Source of the DNA: Acanthaster planci
Lineage: Eukaryota; Echinodermata; Asteroidea; Valvatida; Acanthasteridae
DNA length: 64,000 nt
Direction: 5' to 3'
NCBI RefSeq assembly: GCF_001949145.1
Contig: NW_019091362.1
Location: 5,959,904 to 6,023,903 of the forward strand
Shown here piece after piece: positions 46,881-60,800 of the stretch; position 1 is the stretch's first letter; each line of letters opens with the position of its first letter. The notes under the pieces were generated by a model. The model was not told where the DNA came from, ran no database searches, and saw nothing but the letters and a program-made list of their open reading frames with translations. The translations under genes and the position numbers were made by a program.

Positions 46881-49800
46881 TTGCGAGTGCTGATTAGGCT
46901 CCAATATTGCCACCACCTACCAATATCGTGAAGGCGATCTATTGAAATTCACTTTGAATGATAAGCCCACTTCCTCAAAATGAGCTAGGATTAAATTTCC
47001 ACAGCACGTTCCATTACTTAAGGACAATATATTGAGCACTTCAGTGGTTATTTTTCTCATATTTCTCTGAACTGAGACTAGTTTAGAAAATGAATGTTTT
47101 AAAAGGTCTCGTTTTGTTCCTGTTTTTGTTTAATTTGTGTTGAAAACTAGCTTTCATATATGCAAAACAAAAATTGTGCTGCATGTCAGCCATGTCTTTG
47201 GGGGGTTATGGTTATTGCTAGTGCTTTCATTTCAGCATCATGTATAATTTGTGTAAATATGAGACCATATCATTTTTTTACAAAGCAATGAAACTGTTCT
47301 GCTAAGTAAGAAGTTAACAGTGCAACAACATGGGCATGTTTCATTTCACAGCCCTTTGAGTTTATGTCAGTACTATATATGACAACAACTTTTTGTTTGG
47401 GGGCCACAATGGAATCCAATAATTTGCTCAGTGCGATAAATGATTTGCCAATGAGCACTAGAAATACATGTTATTCATCGAAGTTAATTACTGCAGTTAA
47501 AATTGTTTTTCTTTTCAAATTGTTGGCCACTTCTGTTTCTGTAGACTATCACACATTCATGTATAATTTTTTTTTATTCACCCCCCCCTATTGACTATAA
47601 TCCTCTGTCTCCAAACAATTAGCAAGCCTTAACCTTGACATGGGTTGAGTGTTTGGGCAAAGTATTGTCCCAGTCTCTGGTTTCTTCTGGGAAAACATCA
47701 CCAATGTGTATTTAACATTCATATCTAGGTCGTGAATAACAGACCATGGGTTCTCCATCAGCCATCGACCTAACTGGCATGCAGGTCAACCCCCCCCCTT
47801 GCCTACCTATCAGCCAACAGAAACCACAAGGGAAAAAAGGCAAGGAATCTGGAGGCTGAAAATTGTACAAAGTCCACTGATTTCTGTGGGTACTTGGTAC
47901 TACTGGGCTCATAACTGGTGCAATTTCTTTCAAACTACATGTTTTAATTTATATGTCCGAATTTTTAAAAAATCATTTAAAAAGGGCAAAATTTTATTCA
48001 TTCCTGATCGGAGATTGGATAGCATGAAGTCTGCTGTCTCTCTTCTCACTGAAAAGGGTTTAACCTTGGTTATAGGTTTTCAGATTTTTAATGTTCTACA
48101 TACATGTACGGGGTCATTACATTGAAGCATCACCGAATTCAATGTTACGGTCAGATTTGGATGATGGACATTTTTAACCCTTACCATATTTCTCTTTACA
48201 AAAGCAGGTGCACTCATCAAACTGTGCTGATAAATGTTACATGTAAGTCAAGATGTTATTTGTCATGAGGAACACTGGAATAGTGTAGGCCTAACAGTCA
48301 GAAAAAGAAATTTGACAACTATACACAGCACTCAAGACAGCTTGATGAATGCCACATAAACAGCCCACATCCCAGCATTTTTTGCATCAAATACCACCCT
48401 CTCCACTAGCCAGAGACTGACAGCTGCTGCAGTTTTCAAGATCAATGTCACAGCAATGGTGAGCATAATGGCAAACACAATGCACTCTACACAATACACA
48501 AGAGACAAGAAAAAGGCCCAAGCTGAAGTCTACAGGGCAGACATAGTAACAACACTGCACTCTGTTGAGTTTTAACACTGTCTGAGAAAGATACTTCAAA
48601 TACCCGAGCCTCTCAGTCACCACTCAAATTTCATTGGTTGTGGGGACTACTATTACATTTCATATATATATGTATTTATGGGTCTGGTGCCCTAAACCTG
48701 AAATTTCAAATTGAACTGGTGTTTTATTTGATGAGCTTATATTTTTCAAATGAGATACTACATTAACATGAAAAGGCCATGAACAGTTACATTAACATGA
48801 AAAGTTACATATTGATGCAAATTTTTTATATGGAGCATCTTACTCTTAATTCCTAATACACATTGACCTTCGCTCTTAACATGTAAATGAAAACAGTTCT
48901 TGAGGACAACTGAAATAGTATACAGTGACCAGAGCTTTTTTATATTTTCCACATCTTGGGCAGGGGAACTCAATTTAATGGAATTGTTCCAGCTACGCAC
49001 AGACATTGTGAGCTCTAACATTAACAACCCATGTAGATCAGGTTGCCTGAGGAATGACGATAAAGCATGGTACTTCACGGCTGCTTGGGAAACAAGATTC
49101 AGAATGATGGATTACTAACATTAACTAGGACAATCTCTGAAGTAAAGTTCAAGTGAGTCAGGAAATTTCTTAAGTTATCTGGTGTACATATGTCTTGTTT
49201 TCTAGTTAAAGAAAGCTTACCAATTAGGCTTTTCACTTTAAGACAACTAAAATGTACTTGTGCTACTTTCAATGATGGCTCTTTTGTAGCAAGATCAATT
49301 CTACTCACCAACCTTTTTGTTCTAGTCTGCTATGGTGTCATAAAATTCCTATCTGAAACTTAAACATTTCACTTAACACTTTCTGTCAGATGCAAAAAAA
49401 CTCACAATTTGGACAATGGAAGAAAGAAATACGTCTAAGATTAAAATGCAGCAAGTAGAAAATTGGTGAAGTCAGCCACGTTGTGAAACATTCCCCCGAT
49501 TCCACAATTTCATTAAACTCAACCCCTCCTTTTCAGCAGTGGTGCACATCAAGTACGCTCTGGTTGGTCCCTCAGATCCGGTTGTCAATTCCTCTGCCTG
49601 AAACCCTCAGCGGTAAGGCCCAATCAATGCTAATTCAGAAACGGTGACCTATTTTTAGTGGAGAGCACCTATCCAAGGAGTCCTCTTTGTTTCTTCTATT
49701 AGGTTGGTTGATGGTTATAGAACGGAGAAAACATGGAGGGTATCCATCCAAACCAGGAGATTGGCTATTACATGCCATTTTCGAGTGGAACTTTCCTCTT

Positions 49801-51709
49801 CTGTTTCTGCAATTCAGTACGAACTCCTCTACTCCATTTTGCTTGACTTCTCCCCTCAGAAGTACCACTACAACTTCCTTTCCTGGCTGATTTCAAGAAT
49901 TTGTTTTGATCCAGTTCTCAAAGTTATAATTTTCTAAAGGAAGTTTTCTTATTGAATCCACCTCGTCCTCCACTGAAGGAATTTCCCTCAAAAGAAGTCA
50001 TTAAAGCAAAAACATCTTCAGCAAAAGGTCTTGAACTGTAAAGTAAACATTTTAGCATTAACTACTGGAATTATTTGGGCACAGTCATTTGCACAGATTC
50101 AGTGATTCCAACTTCAAGCCCGAAAAGGACCACAATTCAAGATGAAACAAATTTCAGGCAATCTGCAACAACCAACATTTCACCAAGGCAGAGGTCACTG
50201 CAGACAAGGAACAACTGTCTTATTTGATTACAACTCCCAGGTGCTATTGATCTGAACGACAGGATACCTCTGTATCAGATTCTACCTCTCCATAGGGATG
50301 ATTATGCAGCGACTGAAAACAGCCAATCAATCTGGGGGAAAATCTTCTACCCCTTACAATGGCTATCATATCACGCTACCACTTGTTTTTCTCCCAGCAC
50401 TGACTCAAGATGCAAAAGAGGGGAAAATCCTGTACATAGGTGACTGGTTCCCCACTCATTCATGTTCACATCAGCGAAATTATCACGCAACTGTGAAATG
50501 ATTATTGGCAGGCATTGATTTGTTTGGCGAGCGAGAGGACCTTGCAGAGTTTCTGCACCTTGGTCGCAAGGAGGTATTGATTCCTGCCCTGACTGGAATC
50601 TTTCCCAGCCCACCAAGTTGCAAATCATTCGGATGTAACAACAGTTCTGCCAGATAGTTTGGCTCTAATTTCTGTAAGCAATGGGTATAGTTGCAAAGTG
50701 TGTTTTAATTAAGTATGCTCTGCACTTATAAAGGGAAGTATAAAAAAAAGAGCAGTGATGTGATGTTATCAACTGAGACATGCCTGAGAAATATTTGAAA
50801 AAGGTTCATCATAGCACTAAAACAACGATTCAAGTTTGTAAATCCCAGGGGAGTGTGAGTATATACCCCCCCACACTTTTTATATTTTCATGGTTAGAAG
50901 AAAAAGGGTGGATTTAAATTAAGGTATTTTTAAAACTTCCCATTAACCAAAATGTGAGGAAAAAATGCAAAAGCTTCAAATCATAGCATTGTGATATTAG
51001 GTTAAGGGGAGTAAGTATGCATAAGATGTACATTGGTATCATGGATGGCTCCCCCTAGTGTCAAGTGGTGTCCAGCAATCTCCACTCTCAATTTTCAAAT
51101 TTCCAGGGTCTGGCAATTTTTGATTCAAGTCATTCCCCCCTCCGCCAGTCCCTGACACCGGTTTATGCCAGTCAGTGCAAATTACGGGTGCAATCTGGAT
51201 TTTTTTTATACCAAAAGCGCTCAAATAAAAGCATGTTTAGAGGTATGAGTGACATTGTTATTAATTTTGCCAGAGATTTTAAGGGCACTTCTAATTCTTT
51301 AATGCATTTGGTGTGGACACATCTTTGTAAAGTTTTAGACAATTTGAAATATTTAAAAGGTTCACTTAGGATTTAACAAAACAGATGTCTCGAAATTTTC
51401 ATGTTTATGAAAAGTAGAAACACTACAGTAAAGCACCCCCTTCTAAAATTCATGTCATGTGTCCTTTTAGGTGTTTCCATGAAAGAAAAGCCTGACCTAA
51501 TTTTTGAAGCTGTTATATCTAATGAGTATTTTATTAAGCAATTAAGTTTACTGTATAGATAGTATGCTGGGTCAGGTGTGAATCGTGTCTGAATAAAGAA
51601 ATAACATGCCGTCATTTATGTACACATGGACAAGTTACCTCCCTCCCCTCCCTTTTTTTTTTCTCATGAGGACTACCCGGACATTTTTTCACAAGTACTC
51701 CAGCCCAGA
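46881..51709. other. CpG-depleted gene-free stretch, part 2
   Basis: A+T-rich unique DNA with short C runs (for example near 47581 and 47790). No exon, RNA gene or mobile element is recognised. Confidence 0.5.
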
Positions 51710-51890
51710 TGACTCACGCGATCACGTTCATCTACTGCACCCAAATTAAAAGTGTTACGCTCAGTCGCCATATTGCACAGCTGAGAAAGAGCAAGGGAGG
51801 GTGTGCAGTCAATCGGGCTCAAGTGACCAAAGGGGGAGACGAGGGAAATGTTGAAAGGACAAGGCTCAATATCGAAGGGGGATGCTCAAC
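51710..51890 (-). promoter_or_regulatory. CpG-bearing patch with YY1-like site
   Basis: A local cluster of about eight CpG surrounds TCAGTCGCCATATT (51761-51774). Its complement reads AATATGGCGACTGA, a YY1-like core that differs by one base from the site in the KIAA2012 promoter-like cluster (21571-21584). It could be a minus-strand start site or an enhancer. No associated exon was found. Confidence 0.3.
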
Positions 51891-54800
51891 AGGGCATATT
51901 TAATTCCAGCCATGTAATGAAACTGACAATTAGAAAGAATGGCTTTTCAGGTGGAATTCAAGGTCCCGATTGCTATCATTGTCTGACAGCACACTATTAC
52001 AGTAATCCCCACACTGTTGAAGAGTGGGCAAAAAAATTCAGAGTCTTCATGTTGAATCTTCAGGAGGGATTTCGTCTCCCCAGAGAAATGGGAGACAAAT
52101 ATCGTGACATGTAAATTTACGCACTGTCTCACCACTTGCTTGTTGAGAGCATTCTGCACCCGTTGGAGGGTGACTAGTGCTTACTGCATGTAAATCACAT
52201 TCTTGATCAGTCCATTAACAAGAGATACGATCTGGAAACTTGTGAGGGATTTGGGGGTATGGATTACACGTGTGTGGGCGATGTGAGCAGGTTGAGAGAT
52301 CTTTTTGATGGATAGGACATAAATCATGATTCATCTTCTGTACCCAGTGTATTGATTGTAATGGATACATCTGTAATGCTGGAGAGCAAAGAGGCTCTTC
52401 CACATGTGCATGGGAAAAGGGGAGCAGCTGTAACTAAATACACAGGAGGATGAGTAAGAAAATGTCGAGAGGATGTTGTCAAGGGAAATGTGGACAAAGA
52501 GAGAATTATTCATGCAGTTTCAGCATTTCAGAACCATCAGAACAGTCTACTGAGATTTTGGTAATGGCGACGGAGATAAAGTGAGCTTCCAGTTTTTCTT
52601 CTACAGTGAATGGTTCATGCTTGACTGGAAGTGGAAAGCCTAGAGACCAGAGTAAAATATACACATATTGTACAGATGTTGCGACACCAATACTGCACAA
52701 TACCCACATGTGGATGATTACATGGTGAACACTTAAAAGTTAAATGTTTACTAATATGGAAAGGGGTGCTGTAGAATTATCACATACAGAACACTGGCCT
52801 TTTCACTTACAAGATTTCACTTAACAGATTTTCTCAAATGCCACTTGGACATCTGCATCTCGCTTCATAGGGGATTTTTAAATACTCTCTCTGCATCCAT
52901 CTCCTGCTTCAGGCTTCAGTTTCATGAGATTATTCCCTGGGTTGCGATTGGGGAACTGTCGTTTGGTTCCCGCAGATTTAACATTTCAAACTGATTGCAG
53001 AGATTGAGATTAACTAAGCCAAAGACAGAGATAAAACTGGGAATCTCCGTTATGTCACTGTCTTTGGTCATTCGGTAAAAGCCCATCTTACTTAAAATTC
53101 ACCATTCTTCTTTCATTACCGACAGCCTAGAATGCATCTGAATTTAAAAAAAGGTCCCTTGCTTAGCTGGGTAAGGGGGCGCTCCTCCCTGCCCATCCGG
53201 AGAAACATCCTTAATGAAATAAATCTCCTTGCTCCCGGCATGGCCAAGTGTTAAGTGCACCATTTCTAAATGCTAGAAAGTGCTGCCAGCGGCAAGGCTG
53301 ATTAAGAGTGGCAGATACTTTGGAGTACTGTATCCACAGGCTTGAACCACATGCATTTGGAAATGAACATTTCAACTTCAATTCACACCCTCCTGGTTTC
53401 TAACAACAGCCCAGACATTTTCTTCTTCAGGGAGGGATTTCAAAGTGAGCCTTTCAGTAAACAACAGACGGCCAGAGGTAATGAACTATTGATAAATTGT
53501 CTTGAATGCTCGCCCTCTGTATTACCTTTGTTCTTGAGAAAATAACTCACAACAATTTGTTCCAAATCCACAATAAGACAGATTTTGATGAAAAGAAAAC
53601 ATCCATCCTGGAAATTGTAAAAAAAAGCCACAAACATTGTGAAAAATACCAGCAATGAGCTACATGTAAATAAATGAATGGTTATGAAATAGAAAAAAAT
53701 AAGAATCAAAATCAAGTTGCCTAAAACAACTTCAAATTAATCAAGTACTTGTAGGACTGTCTTAATTGCTTTTAATATCTATGGTTGTATTTGATCTATA
53801 GGCAGCCTCAAGAACCAGACACATCTTATGCATGACAGTGTAACACACCTTTCAAGGTGTTGCCATATCACACCAAACCAAACCCAACCGAATGCACTTG
53901 TCAATTCTAGCAGCTCTTTGTCCATGCTATAATAGCTACTGTGTCACTGAACACAACATCCCCATCCTTTGAGGGCCAGGCCACAAAACTTTTATGAGGC
54001 CATTACACCTATTTGCCAGTAATTTGGGAGTGAGGGGTCCAATTCTGCTCACATAAAAAAATCAGTAGGGCTAGAAGGTTTTATGTGTCTGCATCAAGGT
54101 GATGGAGATTGTTGTCAACAAAAACGGTTGAGGACAGCTAAGGTCACTGAAAATGGCAGTTGTGTCACTGAATGAAGCACACCCAAAATGACATTTTCTT
54201 TCCCACAACCAATTAAAACCACTGTTAAGTTTCAAAGGCTCTGACCGTTTATTCAACTCCCTCCTTCCGGATCAAAGATCAGTCAAAGCTGAGTATTTAA
54301 GCTCAAGTTTATTTTTCCTTGCCTCAGGTGAAGTGGCATGAAATGTTTCCATGAAAAATGCAGCATAGTGGAATCCATCAGTCATGAGTGAATTGACAAG
54401 GTTCATCATGCGACTGATAATTACAGCGTATGAAAACTAACAGAGGAACACCTTTGTTCTACTACTTCATTTGTGTGGTTGGTAACCTTTGTCAAGACTG
54501 GATCTTGAGATGGACTAAACTGCAACGAAGCAAGAGTGACTGTAAACCAACACTTTGATAATGTGACCCACCCAGTTCATGGAAAGCACAGCTTAGCTTG
54601 TTACATGAACTGCCAACAACTTTCTTACCGCATCATTTATGAAAGCTAATTTAAAAATATGACCAACTTACAAAAAGCCATAAAGTCATTATAGTATGCT
54701 GCATTTGTTGAATCATACAAAAATGGAACACTACACAACTCTACTTGATTTAGAAAACTGCTCCATTTAGTTTTTTTAACAATAGCTGGAGGATGTCTTC

Positions 54801-57800
54801 CCATAACTTGAGCTGGAAGGGGCCTTCATTACCGTTTTAAATTACTTTTCACCAAAACCAGATTTTTACATGGTGTTCTATCCTAAAAGACCACATTACA
54901 CTGAAACTGAAATGCAAGATTTTACTGTTGGTGAAAATGTAAAGCGCAACCTACAAAACATAATGCAGGCATACAAGAAACTATGATATCATTTTGCCCA
55001 AGTTTATGTGGATGCATTACTACTCAGGAAGCCCTGGGTCAGTGCAGTCTCAGCCCTGAGGTACATGTACATGTACATGTACATATTACATGTACATATG
55101 GTCCTATGGATGTGTAAAACATTTTCCCTTTTCAGGCTTGGTCGACTAAACCAACTCCAGCTCTGGAAATTAAGATGTAAAGGCTCGTACATCATCGACT
55201 TTAAATCCCCACAAGTAATATTATTCCCAAGGACAACTAGTCCACCATACTTCCTTTCTTCTGCACCTGGGATCCTGCATAAAACTCCAGTATATCCAGG
55301 GGGCAAATAATGCGGCATGTGGTACCACTTTGGACCTCAATTCTGAAATATTTCTGAGGCCTCCTGAGAGTTGTGTCCCAGTTGCTAAATTGCTTTCAAA
55401 ATCAAAGGAGCTATTAACAAACTGTATATTTTCACTCTTTTTTACAATTACATGTATTCTGAAAGCTAAATGACTTTTATAATTGAAATTTACATCCATT
55501 TCTTCTTTCAGAATTTATTGCTGATTAGTTGGAAAAAAATGACCCTAGGATCTACATTTAACTAATTTAACATTGAAACTAATAACAAGTTGGGCTAGAG
55601 TTGCCCCACGACTGCTATAAACTCCAATGCTTATTGGCAGAAGTTTGAAAAAACTGAATGAAAACACATATATCTAAAAGAAAAAATTCTTGCACAAGCC
55701 GTAGATAGTGCTATGAAGCCTTGTTGCAAGAGCGTACTCCGTAGAAATGTTTGTTCAAGTGGCAAATGGAGTGGATTGGAATAACCAATTTTCAATTTTA
55801 TGGGGAAAAAAGGAGCCTTCTCAACATGATAGTTGTTCAACATATCCACAAAATACAGACTGTGGCACAATGTGAATACCAAAAAACGTCATTTCATTTG
55901 AAAATTAAATGAGAGACAGTGTAATGAATGATATGAGAAACTGGTGACACAAGTCACGGTATATTGGGTACACTGAAAAAAATTGCACTCCATAATCTGT
56001 AACGCTGGTACTTTATTCATGTATTTCACTGCTTGCCCCAAACCACAGCTAACCAGAATGACTGTGTGTACATGTACATTATGACAAGCCACACACATCT
56101 AAATTGTGTTTGAACTATGTCACATTTAATAGTTACACAACTAAGAAAACCAGAAACAATGGAAATACGCAAGCAGAGACCCATTTGGGATGTTTGTTCT
56201 CAGATCTTGCTAGTTTCATTGGATAAATGTTATGCACGCTGAAAGTTGTTTGATGTCCTTGAAATCATTTTTAATAAGGTAGCTAAATCCTGTATCCTGA
56301 CATGCAGAAGGTTCTCGCTGTTCTAAGCTCAATCTGCAGTCAAGGGCCAAACCCAGATTGAAGTTTCCAAGTGGTCTGGAAATAATGAGTTTTGACAGAA
56401 ACCAACCACCGTGTAAGGGATCGCCTCTTTCACCCAGGGCCCTATTGTGCTGTTGAGCTGACAACTTCCAACCTGGTTTTCAAGAAAAGGAAACAGGAAA
56501 ATGGCTGACAAGTCATCAGTGGGTTATTCAACACACAAGCATTCATCACAACCTTCACCATACAATGGGGAGTGCCCCACTGCTCAATGGCAGACATCCC
56601 ACAAGAAGTTTCATATCCTCTAACACAGCCCTTCAGATATGATATGGCATGAAGCTGAAAAATGCCTGCCCCAAACCAAAAGGTCTTATTCCTATCACAT
56701 CAAGTTTTTTTTAATTATCATAAACAGTACTGGAAAACGCCTGTAAATCTGAGAGGGGCAAAGCAAACCAAACCATCGAAGTAAACATGGCAATAGATAT
56801 AAGTCTTGTAACATCGCTAAATTGTATCGGTTGATTAAAAATTAACATGTACATTTAAAAAATAGCACACATTATTTAAAGGGTCTCTTTAAAGTTAAAT
56901 GTGGCAAAATCTTCATGCACATGGGTTTTGAGATTTTTGTATGGCGAGGTGTGAAGTTGATCCCTTACTGATGAAGCATCTGGACATCAAGCTTTTGCCA
57001 CCCATTGATTTGAATTCCATTCCCATTATGCAGTGTATGGAAACACTAATCTATCTTCAGCCCTCCCCATTAAATCCACCCCTTCTTCCTTTCACCCCCT
57101 GACCAATACTTTACTCCCTTGCCAACAGAGGCTGAGACTGCTCAGACCATCAGCAGACAGGCCTTGAAAAGGCTCCCCTAATGGCCATCAACAATGGGAG
57201 ACACAGGCTCCAGTGCATTTGGAGGTCTGTTTGCCAATGATAAGCCCCCCTCCCGATGGAGTCCAGCCTTTCATAGGACCAGCAGGGCTCACTGAAAAGA
57301 ATGTTGCCCAGTCATGGATCTTATTGCTATATGTGATGTGTGCCCCATGTGAATGATATGGTTTGGTTTGCCCATTGAAAAGCCTAATGGATTGATTCTA
57401 CCCATTGACAGAAGCCCTGTCTGTGAAAAATGTGCAGGTCGGGTCTCCTGTTTTGTGCCAACATGAGAGAACACAGATTTTGTTTACCTCAGGCACAATT
57501 CCACTGGTTTGGACAAACTCTATATTTAGTGTCATGACTGGCTTCGAAACTAACCCACAACTGTTTCCACAACTGTTTCCGACTTGCTTTCAAGTACAGA
57601 TTGCTGTGTTTTGTAATACATGCATAAGATCATCAGTTACAACAGAGGTGCATGCTAAGAAATAAATGTGTTGACAAACTCAACCAAATGTGTTTACTTA
57701 CTGTAGGCCCTATACCAATAAGCTGGAATGGATTTCCAGTGAACAATTCACAGCTGAGGATTTTTAAGTTATACACTAGTCTACACACAGATACAACACC

Positions 57801-60800
57801 AGTCTTCAGTCAGCAACAGAAATGTGCATCATGGATTTCAATGAGTAAACAGTTGAACAGTTCCCCTGCCCTCAACACTACCAATAAAATCCCAATCCTT
57901 AACAATCAGTAACACTTTTTAACACATGTCATCATTCACCATCAAAGTATGAAAACTGAATGAGGTTTAAAAAGAGAGATAACTTTTTGGGCAGCTAAAC
58001 CAAACTTACATCATGCTTGCATAAATAGCTACACCATCATGACCATAGAGCAAGGGACACACAGACCTAATGGTGACAACAACAGATGTTCACAGCCTTG
58101 CATTGTCTCATGGCTTCTGTGAAATATGTAAATTGCTTGTTTAGTTAGAGTAACCTACTATAACCTTTGCTTCTCAAATGTCACACTTGATCTGGACAGC
58201 ATTACAGTCGCCATATACAGTACATACATACTGACGTTTCCTGTCAAGCAAAAAAGCCACACGGCATAATGCATGTATGCCATGTAATTAACAAGGATCT
58301 TTAGCCCAAAAAGTCAAGGGTGAAAAATACTTAAACCCAATTTCTGAAGCTGCCTCAATTCATACTTAAATAATTGAGTTTTATGTGTATTTTCATGAAC
58401 TCGTGAGCAATCCTTCAGTGTAGCTGGTATTTCTTTTTAGGAACTTAAAGCATTTGCATCTCTCCAGTTGCAAGTTCTGTTGCGGATGTGAAAATTAGCA
58501 AACAAACAAAAGCTGCATGGTGGTATATCTTTGCAAACCTGACCACTGGGGAGGTATTCAAAGGTGTTATTACAAACTTTGGACACAGATTGTCCTTCCA
58601 GGCCCAGGACCCCTTTTTTCTTCTGCATGTTGACACAGTACTTGAGGGCAAAATGCAATTAACCTAGCTCAACACAACACAGAGCCTGCATGTAAGCTAA
58701 TACAAGAAGCATTGAAGCTGGGCAAAAGAAAGTCCTCACACAGCCCACAACCAACAAACAGGCACCCAGCCACTGGCTGAGGTGGCCTTTGTAGCCTGAA
58801 AAGCTTGAAAGACCAGGTGATTATCATGTGTAAATGGGCAAGACAAAAGGGCTGGAAGAGCAAATAAAGCCCCACTATTCATAGAGGGCTTTGGCTGGCT
58901 GGTTACAATGCACACACAAAACCCTGCTGTGGCACACAGATTAAGCTAAGCTTGTGGTTATGGGGCTAACACTGAATAACAGTTTCTTGGAGCTGGGGTG
59001 ATTGGGCATGGTGGTAAGGATGTGAAGGTTTAAGAAACCATATCCAGCAAGAAATGAGACAGAGGGGTACCCCTCCAAAATGTCCAATCACTATACACAC
59101 TCTAGACTACTGTTACCTAACACATCCCCCCTAGATGTCTGAAAAGAATTCTTCAGATTCCAGTGAAACAGTGACCAACACAAAGGGGGGGGGTTCTCTC
59201 CATCTCATATCTTGCTTCATATGTACGAAACAGTGAACAAGGAAACTCTCCCAAATGCTCTATTTTTGTCGATGGATAAAAGGTGCCTTCTACAAATGGG
59301 GTGACACATATCCTGTCCAGAACTGTTTTGACAAATTATACACTGTTTAAGTCAACAGAGAAAGAAGAGGCAATAAGAAAAGGAGGGCATCAAAAGAAGC
59401 AGCATCTTGACAAAAATAGTTCTTGAGGACAACAGTCATTCTTTGACGGCAACAAATGCACAGGAATTGTGTGTGGAAATAATAGACAGTTTTTGTGCTT
59501 TAAAATGGCAAGATAACAAAAAACAGAGCTGGAAAATAATATCTTCAGAGCACAAGTGAAGTTCACGCATGTGGACCTCAGACAGTTGCTGTTAAGGTCC
59601 AAATATCACCACAAACAATGAAATATTGCATTTTTATATCTGGGAACATCTGGAAATATCCCCCATAAAGACAACCCCAGCTGCACAAAGTGCAAAGATT
59701 GATACTCACCCACCAGTAGCAAACACAACGCGTGATGCTAAACAAATGTATTCTTATCTCAGGCAAAAAGTGCAGCTCAGAGTTAACGATGTTGTTTTAA
59801 CAGTGTGTCCGGCACAAATAAATCGTCTCAGGAAATTAGCACCTGAAAGCTCCCTGCTCCTTCATTGTAGTTCATGCCCAATTATTAATCTTTCAATTTC
59901 GGCAACATCAACGCACACCTTACCTGTGCTTCTGCTTACAGTTTGACCCGAATAACAAACCTAAACCAAGGATATAGCCATCAAACCACAGTTCATCAAT
60001 GAGGCTGAAAACTACAAGGTTAATAACTTGAAGGTTTCTATAACTGCCCTTTAACTGTTAAACTGTACTAAAATGCCCATGAACTTAGCATAAAACTGCT
60101 TTCAATAACCATGGAGAAGTGAACATGCTGAATTTTAATAGCCCTCCTGGGTGATCATAAAAACAATGGGAGGTGACTTCTCCTGGTAAGTCCCTCACTG
60201 TTGGCGCATGGGTGTATTGCCTACATCTGTCAAAACATGCCGAAATTCAGGGGTCCCCCAGGGCCACCATTTGGCATTGACCTCTGGGGTCGTGGAGTAT
60301 GGAGAAATAACAAGCGATGAAAAGGGAGTCTCATTGGAGGAGAAAGAGAGAGAGGTCAAGACCAGATGGAGGGGCTGCAAAACTTCTTGAGGTGAAAGAT
60401 GTCACAGAGCAAGTTTGATGAAGTTCCCCAGTTGCAGAGGAGAAACTGATATGTAACAGTCTCTTCTGCATGTCAACCTGTCCCTGAAGAACACCCGATA
60501 TGGCCTCACCGATATGGCCTCAACACTCTTATCCTACACGCAGGTCTTCACAAAAAAACACAGGGCATTTTTGGTCACTTTCTGTTTCTACAACCCTGTA
60601 TGTGCATGCAATTTCATAAGAGGCATCGAACATCATCCCAACTCTATGCAACTTGCACAGCAACATAAAATGGTTTTCAGAATTTGAAGTTTTAAAAAGA
60701 ATATCTTTCAACAGCAAAAAACCTCAGACACAACAAAAAGGGGAAAAGTGACACTAATAAAATAAATCATAAACGGGGTAGGTTATTTGGAAAAAAGGAG

